A program made the translations under genes and the position numbers. This document shows, in pieces, positions 59,324 to 64,000 of a DNA stretch of 64,000 nt (the stretch's first letter is position 1; every line of letters starts with the position of its first letter). The DNA is from Yinghuangia sp045039925 (GTDB lineage: Bacteria > Actinomycetota > Actinomycetes > Streptomycetales > Streptomycetaceae): contig CP108400.1 in NCBI GenBank assembly GCA_045039925.1, forward strand, positions 3,720,001-3,784,000, written 5' to 3'. Below the pieces are notes generated by a model. That model saw only the letters and a program-made list of their open reading frames with translations. It was not told the origin of the DNA and made no database searches.

Positions 59324-60463
59324 ATGACGGTGTATTCCGGGCGGACCGCAGCGGTCGTGGCCGGTCTTACTGCCGATGACGCGGAAAGTACCCCGGCGGC
59401 CCTGTACACGCCCGCGTGGTGGCCGGGCGCCGAGGGCGCCGCCGCCAAGGTCGCGACCGCGACGGCTCCGCCTCCGACCGAGGCCTCCGTGGTCACGCCG
59501 ACCTGGTCCGGAGCTCCGGCGGCGCCGATCCCGGCCGCTCCTCCGGTGCCCGACGGGCTTGCGGAGCCCACGTCTTTGGCTCCGCCCGTTTGGGCGCCCG
59601 ACTGGAGCTCGCCGCCCGCCGCGCAGGCATCGCCGCGTCCGCTGCCGATGCCTGCGCCGACGCCGGTGCCGGTGCCGGTGCCGGTGCGCGCCGAACCGGT
59701 GACCGAAGTCCCGAGTATCGCCGCGCCGGTTGTCCTGGACCTGTGGGACGACGGGCTCGCCGCCGACGACGGGTCTGTGGCCGACGACGGCTTCGCGTCC
59801 GAGTCCGACGTCGCGACGGACCCCGGCGGCACGTTCGGATGGGACTCCGACACGTCGGCACCGGAGAACACCTGGATCTACGGCAAGCAACTGCCGCCCT
59901 GGTGGAAGCGCAAGAGCGTGCTCCTCGGTGCCTCGGTCGTCGCGCTGGCGGGCGCCGCCGCCTACATATTCCTGGGCAACGAGCCCCCGCCGAAGGCCGT
60001 GCCCCCTCCGCCGCCCCCGCCGCCGCCCGCCACCGCGACGGCGATCGCGCCGGAGCAACTGGCCGCGAACCAACCGCAGCAGACCTTCATCGTGCCCAGC
60101 GGTGGCCTGGTCCAGGTGGGTTGGAAGGCTCCGGAGGCCGGCGAGACCGCGGTCGTCGGATACATGGTCGTCGCGCAGACGCCCGAGGGGAAGCTCCTGG
60201 AGCCCGCGAAGCTCGTCGGCACCGCCGAGAAGGTCGCGGTGTTCAGCGGCGCTTCGGCGGCACCGGGGTCGTGCTACGTGGTGACCACCGTGATCAGCGG
60301 TCAGCCGTCCGTCGCGCTGGCGACTGGCCGGCCTGTCTGCCTTCCGGGCACCCGACCGGCGGGAGGCGATCCCTCCGCGGAGTCGTCGCCGGCCCCGTCC
60401 CAGGACGACGAGCAGGCTCCGGCGGAAGGGGCGCCCGTCGCCCCGGCGGATCCGGACGAGTAG
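59324..60463 (+). CDS. Single-pass membrane protein with extracellular Fn3-like domain
   Basis: A 379-residue protein with a long Pro/Ala-rich cytoplasmic N-terminus (about 190 residues), one membrane helix (SVLLGASVVALAGAAAYIFLG, 202-222), a Pro stretch, and a roughly 100-residue external beta domain (GGLVQVGWKAPEAGETAVVGYMV, ending with a Cys pair). The external part resembles a fibronectin III domain, as in the exported protein at 51465. It lies 102 bases after the transglutaminase-like gene, and GGGG lies 8 bases before the ATG. Its function is unknown. Confidence 0.75.
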   Translation: MTVYSGRTAAVVAGLTADDAESTPAALYTPAWWPGAEGAAAKVATATAPPPTEASVVTPTWSGAPAAPIPAAPPVPDGLAEPTSLAPPVWAPDWSSPPAAQASPRPLPMPAPTPVPVPVPVRAEPVTEVPSIAAPVVLDLWDDGLAADDGSVADDGFASESDVATDPGGTFGWDSDTSAPENTWIYGKQLPPWWKRKSVLLGASVVALAGAAAYIFLGNEPPPKAVPPPPPPPPPATATAIAPEQLAANQPQQTFIVPSGGLVQVGWKAPEAGETAVVGYMVVAQTPEGKLLEPAKLVGTAEKVAVFSGASAAPGSCYVVTTVISGQPSVALATGRPVCLPGTRPAGGDPSAESSPAPSQDDEQAPAEGAPVAPADPDE

Positions 60464-60517
60464 TCGTCGCGGTGCATCCGGACGAGCAGTCGTCCCGGTG
60501 GGATTCGACCCGCCCGG

Positions 60518-62077
60518 CTACTTGGCGGACGGCGGTGCCACGCTCCCGGGCGGGGCCACCAGGATCAGCCGCCTCTTGTCACCACTGGTCGGGGTCGGGA
60601 CGTGGAAGACTCCCACACCCGTCGCGCTGACCGCCTCGGGTACCAAGTTGCCGGGCGGCAGGGCTTCGTTCTGCACGAACGGGCTGTGCACCACCACCGA
60701 CTCCTGCTGCCGCCCGTTGTTGGTCCTGGCATCCGGGTCGATCAGATTCCCGTACGCGGTGCCCTTGTTGTCGACCGTCGTGAACAACACGCCGCGCGTG
60801 GTCGAATCGATGCCCCGGCACTTGGCGACACCCCCCGACAGGTCCACGACGAGTGGCCCGGCGACGAGATAGCGTCCGTTCGGCGACGTGTGGGCGACCT
60901 CGGCGATCCCCCGCGTCCCCGACGTGTCCTCGGCGCCCCAGCGCAGCGCGCCGCTGTCGGTCTTCGCCGCCGGCGGGCAGTCCGCGGTCGCGATCACCGC
61001 TCCGGTCGCCAGGTCGTGGACCAGGTACAGCGGTGGATCGTCTTTCCCGGCCCGCCAGGCGACGACGATCGCCGTGGGCGACACCGCCATCACCGTGCCG
61101 TTCGGCTTGTCCTTCGGCGCCACCTTCTCACTGGCCCAACGGTCTCCCACGGCGAACCGGTTCTCGAGACGTTCGGGAAACTCGATGGCGAGCATCCCGA
61201 AGGCGGTCGGCAGCGTCGCGACATACTGCAGGCGGCAGGTGTTGGACCCGCCGCAGTCGGTGATCTCCCGGGCCACGCCGGGCGGCGCGGGAGTGACCTG
61301 CCCGGTGAGAGGTTCGAACAACGCCCCCGGGCCGATGCCTCCGCGACCGTCGACCCGCCCCTTGACGAGCACCCCGCCGTCTCCGATGGCGACGTCCTCG
61401 TCGTCCAGCAGTTCCTCCACCGGGATCTCGGCGTGTGTCATGGGCACGACGTCCGAGCCGGCGGAGACCACCGGGAACACGTCGACGACCACGCGTCGTT
61501 GCAGGCGGTCCATGCCCAGCGCGGGAATGATCCCGACCCGGACCACGACCACGTGTGCCCCTCGCGGAGTGTCGATGACGCGCAATCGGGCACGCTTCTG
61601 GTCCGTCAACCCCTTGAGCGGGGCGGAGGTCCACACCACGGACCCGTCGGTGATCGAACGGCCCACCACCACCGAGCCGTTGGCCGGGTCCCCGGCGGAC
61701 GGCGAGCTGCTCGGTTCGGCCGACGACGTCTTCGACGGGCTGCGCGAGGCACCCGGAGTCGAGGTCTCCTTGGCCTTGATGGCTTCCTTCTCGGTCTCAC
61801 CGAGCGCGTACACGTCGACGAACAGCCCCGCGGCTGCCGCGATGTCGTACGCCCGGTCACCCTCTTCCGCACGCCACGCCTTGGCGTTGTCGAACCCCGG
61901 CGCGAGGGTGGCCTGGACGTCCTTGCCCGCGGAGGCGGAGCTGGTGGGATTCTTCGCGGGGCCCTTGGAGGACCCCTGGGCGAAGCATCCTGAGAGCATC
62001 AGCATCGCGGCACCGATGCCCACCGGTTTGACGCACGCACGCATGGTGCGCACGAAGCGGCTTGGTGTCGTCTTCAT
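60518..62077 (-). CDS. Lipoprotein with propeller-like domain
   Basis: A 519-residue protein with a lipobox LMLSGC (Cys31). After a Ser/Pro-rich spacer the rest is strand-rich with repeats such as GSVVVGRSITDGSVVWTSAP, PTAIVVAWRAGKDDPPLYLV and GRYLVAGPLVVDLSGG, suggesting a six- or seven-bladed propeller. It would be anchored on the outer face of the membrane. The ATG at 62077 has AAGGAA 9 bases upstream. It follows the next lipoprotein gene by 46 bases on the same strand and is convergent with the Fn3-like protein gene. Confidence 0.82.
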   Translation of the reverse strand: MKTTPSRFVRTMRACVKPVGIGAAMLMLSGCFAQGSSKGPAKNPTSSASAGKDVQATLAPGFDNAKAWRAEEGDRAYDIAAAAGLFVDVYALGETEKEAIKAKETSTPGASRSPSKTSSAEPSSSPSAGDPANGSVVVGRSITDGSVVWTSAPLKGLTDQKRARLRVIDTPRGAHVVVVRVGIIPALGMDRLQRRVVVDVFPVVSAGSDVVPMTHAEIPVEELLDDEDVAIGDGGVLVKGRVDGRGGIGPGALFEPLTGQVTPAPPGVAREITDCGGSNTCRLQYVATLPTAFGMLAIEFPERLENRFAVGDRWASEKVAPKDKPNGTVMAVSPTAIVVAWRAGKDDPPLYLVHDLATGAVIATADCPPAAKTDSGALRWGAEDTSGTRGIAEVAHTSPNGRYLVAGPLVVDLSGGVAKCRGIDSTTRGVLFTTVDNKGTAYGNLIDPDARTNNGRQQESVVVHSPFVQNEALPPGNLVPEAVSATGVGVFHVPTPTSGDKRRLILVAPPGSVAPPSAK

Positions 62078-62123
62078 GGGCCGGGATTCCTTCGGTCGTA
62101 CCGGGGGCCGCCGGGTCCAGTTG

Positions 62124-62900
62124 TCACTGGACGTCCCATTCGGCGACCTGCCAGGGCAGCGTCACGTTCGCGCGCGACAACGTGAGATACACCACGAACT
62201 CGTCAGGGGGGCCGCGCCAGCCGTCGGTGCCGAAGGCCTGGACCTGGACGGACCATCCGTACTGGGCCGAGGTCGTGGTGTCCGCCGGCCGGCCGGAGTC
62301 GATCACCGGGGTCGCCGTCACCACGGTGTAGGCGCGGTGTTCACGCCATGTCTCCCAGAGAACGGCGTCGCCTCGCCCGGGCGGGTCGGCGCGGAACTTC
62401 GCGTACAGGGAGGGGCTGAAGAACCCGGAGGCCCGGACCACTCCGTCGCGCATGGAGGTGTCCTTCGCCGTGTCGATGCTCCACATCGTGACCACGGTGG
62501 CCAACCCGAGGGTGCTTGGGTCCCGCGCGTCCACCTTGGCGGGCTCGGGGACGGACTGGGTCGGGAGCGGCGGCGGCGCTTCCGTACCCGGAGGTTCCTC
62601 CATGGGGTGGTTGTCGTCGTGCCCGCCCTCGTCGTGCGACTCCGTCGGGGGCGGGGTGTCCGCTCCGTCCGAAGTCCCGGACGGACCAGGCGGTGCCGAC
62701 GGCGCGACGGACGAGCCGGACGGAACGGGGACGCTCCCGCCGGTCGCGGTCACCGTCGCGCTCGGCACCCGTGCGTCGTCCGACGGAGAGTCGGACGACG
62801 AGCACGCGCCGACGAGGAACGACGCGGCGAGCCAAGCCGCGGTCGCAGCCGAAAGTTTCCGCGCTTTCCGGGCGGACGACGTGCGCAAGGGGGTACTCAT
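62124..62900 (-). CDS. Lipoprotein with NTF2/VirB8-like C-terminal domain
   Basis: A 258-residue protein with lipobox LVGAC (near 33), a Pro/Ser-rich spacer and a C-terminal domain of about 130 residues (ATVVTMWSIDTAKDTSMRDG, AVLWETWREHRAYTVVTATP, GWSVQVQAFGTDGWRGPP). The helix then strand pattern is compatible with an NTF2-like fold, the fold used by VirB8 and TcpC of type IV secretion systems, but this is inference. ATG at 62900 overlaps the stop of the cell-wall hydrolase gene (ATGA), so the two are translated together. Confidence 0.72.
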   Translation of the reverse strand: MSTPLRTSSARKARKLSAATAAWLAASFLVGACSSSDSPSDDARVPSATVTATGGSVPVPSGSSVAPSAPPGPSGTSDGADTPPPTESHDEGGHDDNHPMEEPPGTEAPPPLPTQSVPEPAKVDARDPSTLGLATVVTMWSIDTAKDTSMRDGVVRASGFFSPSLYAKFRADPPGRGDAVLWETWREHRAYTVVTATPVIDSGRPADTTTSAQYGWSVQVQAFGTDGWRGPPDEFVVYLTLSRANVTLPWQVAEWDVQ

Positions 62901-64000
62901 ACTTTCAGCCCCTTCGCTCTGAGCCACGCCGCGGGATCTACGTCGGTGTTCCATTTGGGGGACGTCCGAACCTCGAAGTGCAAGTGCGGTCCCGACGAGT
63001 TGCCGGTGGAGCCGACCACCCCGATCTGCTGTCCGGCGCTGACTCTCTGACCATCCGTCACCTTGAGCGAACTCATGTGCCCGTACTGCGTGTAGAGATT
63101 GTCCGCATGCCTGATGATGACCTCGTTGCCGAAAGCCCCGGCCTTGCCGGCGGATTCCACCGTGCCTTCGCCGACCGCGTAGACCGCCTCACCGTTGATG
63201 CCGGCGGCCCCGAAGTCGATGCCCGTGTGGCCGTTCACCCATCGGCTTCCGCCCGACTTGTACTTCGTCGTGATCGTGTTGAACTTCGGCGGCAGCGGGT
63301 AGGTCCACGTGGTCTTCGGTCGCGCGATGAACGGCGTGAACTGCCCGTAGTGTCCGGTGAACGCATCGGAGATCTTCACGCCGTCCCGGGGGTTCGAGGC
63401 GTGCACCATCTGCGTGGTGCTGATCATGATGCCGATGTGGTCGATCCGGTCCGGGTTGTTCGGGGTTTTCGTGTCGAAGCCTATGAGGTCACCGATTTGC
63501 ACGTCCTTGCGGTCGATCGCCGTCACATATTGCGACTGGGTGATCTGGTCGACCGCGACCCTGGGGAGGTTGACCCCCAGCTTCTGATACACGTAGTGCA
63601 CGAGACCGGAGCAGTCGAACGCACCGTACGGGTATTTCTTGTTGCCGTCCTCCGGCCCGATCTCGGCCCCCCAGAGGTACTCGGCGGTCAGGAGACTCTT
63701 CGCGATCTCCGCGGCCAGGAGGCCCTTTTCCGTCGCGTTCTTTCCGCCGCCGTCGACCCCGCCCTTGGGGTCCAGGAACTCCGCCATCAGCTTGATGATC
63801 TTCTCGACGTAGACCTCGGTCTCGCCGTTGTGCGGCACCCGCTTGATCAGTCTGATCAACGGCGGTCCCGCGTTGTAGCCCGCAAGCATCAGCCGTCGGG
63901 TGTCCCCGCCCAGGTCCCCGACGTACTGGTAGACGATGTGGCAGTCGTAGACACCCATGGCCCGTATCGCGGCCTGGGCGTTCCAAACGCTCGGGTTCTC
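62897..64000 (-). CDS. Tri-domain cell-wall hydrolase: lytic transglycosylase end, NlpC/P60, M23 (5' end outside window)
   Basis: The frame is open to the window edge; 367 residues are visible. The first 60 (RRLMLAGYNAGPPLIRLIKR, then NGETEVYVEKI) are the end of an SLT lytic-transglycosylase domain. An NlpC/P60 domain follows, with nucleophile FDCSGLVHYVYQKLG, LPRVAVDQ and IDHIGIMI for the His. The C-terminal M23 domain has HTGIDFGA, HADNLYTQYGHMS and HLHFEVRTS, its three metal or catalytic His motifs. Such multi-activity muramidase-peptidases open the wall for conjugative type IV channels in Gram-positive bacteria. Its lipoprotein neighbour fits that role. Confidence 0.9.
   Translation of the reverse strand, partial: ENPSVWNAQAAIRAMGVYDCHIVYQYVGDLGGDTRRLMLAGYNAGPPLIRLIKRVPHNGETEVYVEKIIKLMAEFLDPKGGVDGGGKNATEKGLLAAEIAKSLLTAEYLWGAEIGPEDGNKKYPYGAFDCSGLVHYVYQKLGVNLPRVAVDQITQSQYVTAIDRKDVQIGDLIGFDTKTPNNPDRIDHIGIMISTTQMVHASNPRDGVKISDAFTGHYGQFTPFIARPKTTWTYPLPPKFNTITTKYKSGGSRWVNGHTGIDFGAAGINGEAVYAVGEGTVESAGKAGAFGNEVIIRHADNLYTQYGHMSSLKVTDGQRVSAGQQIGVVGSTGNSSGPHLHFEVRTSPKWNTDVDPAAWLRAKGLKV

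Overview
The window is about 72% G+C by eye, with third-position G/C codon bias, GTG and TTG starts, GGAGG ribosome binding sites and many four-base ATGA/GTGA gene overlaps. This, together with a complete conservon (histidine-kinase-like ATPase, roadblock, DUF742, GTPase, two cytochrome P450s), an RshA-like (p)ppGpp enzyme, Stealth proteins and a haemoglobin-monooxygenase chimera, points to a chromosome of a Streptomyces-related filamentous actinomycete. The genus cannot be fixed from sequence reading alone. I see 49 protein genes (the first and last cut by the window edge) and one tRNA-Lys(CTT).

Layout. 1-10965: end of a Ser/Thr kinase with TPRs, divergent acyl-CoA synthetase and enoyl-CoA hydratase genes, a MarR regulator, an RSH-family (p)ppGpp enzyme, a coupled pair (unknown protein plus APH-fold kinase) behind a promoter with two CACGTG boxes, and a HAD phosphatase. 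11155-20709: two paralogous regulatory proteins (one with an XRE helix-turn-helix, one with a twin-arginine N-terminus instead) that flank a tightly coupled four-gene operon. That operon encodes a Cas4/RecB-type nuclease with an iron-sulfur-like cysteine set, an unknown protein, a 36-residue microprotein and an SF1 helicase. 21001-24967: tRNA-Lys with a terminator, about 69-bp tandem repeats, and a small cargo block (unknown protein, BRCT-domain protein, divergent alpha-solenoid protein). 25070-35863: a PIG-L deacetylase with lectin-like propeller, two Stealth phosphosugar transferases (one fused to a GT4 glycosyltransferase), GalE and an acyltransferase, which together look like a surface-polysaccharide locus. 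35878-41266: a six-gene minus-strand operon of kinase, YbjN-like protein, membrane protein, vWA protein, PP2C phosphatase and a second divergent kinase, resembling the TerY-P type triad. 41441-48258: the haemoglobin chimera and the conservon. 48770-64000: a VirD4/TraG-like coupling ATPase, a membrane protein, a large secreted propeller/Fn3 protein, a MoxR-DUF58-transglutaminase-like set, two lipoproteins and a lytic transglycosylase/NlpC-P60/M23 cell-wall hydrolase.

The most interesting candidates for new biology are: the split Dna2-like nuclease-helicase operon with its microprotein; the coupling-ATPase/cell-wall-hydrolase/MoxR envelope locus, whose transglutaminase-like member has lost all three catalytic residues; a 326-bp perfect inverted duplication between the two Stealth genes, indicating very recent gene conversion; and a long-range leader hairpin that would hide the ribosome binding site of the 872-residue secreted protein.
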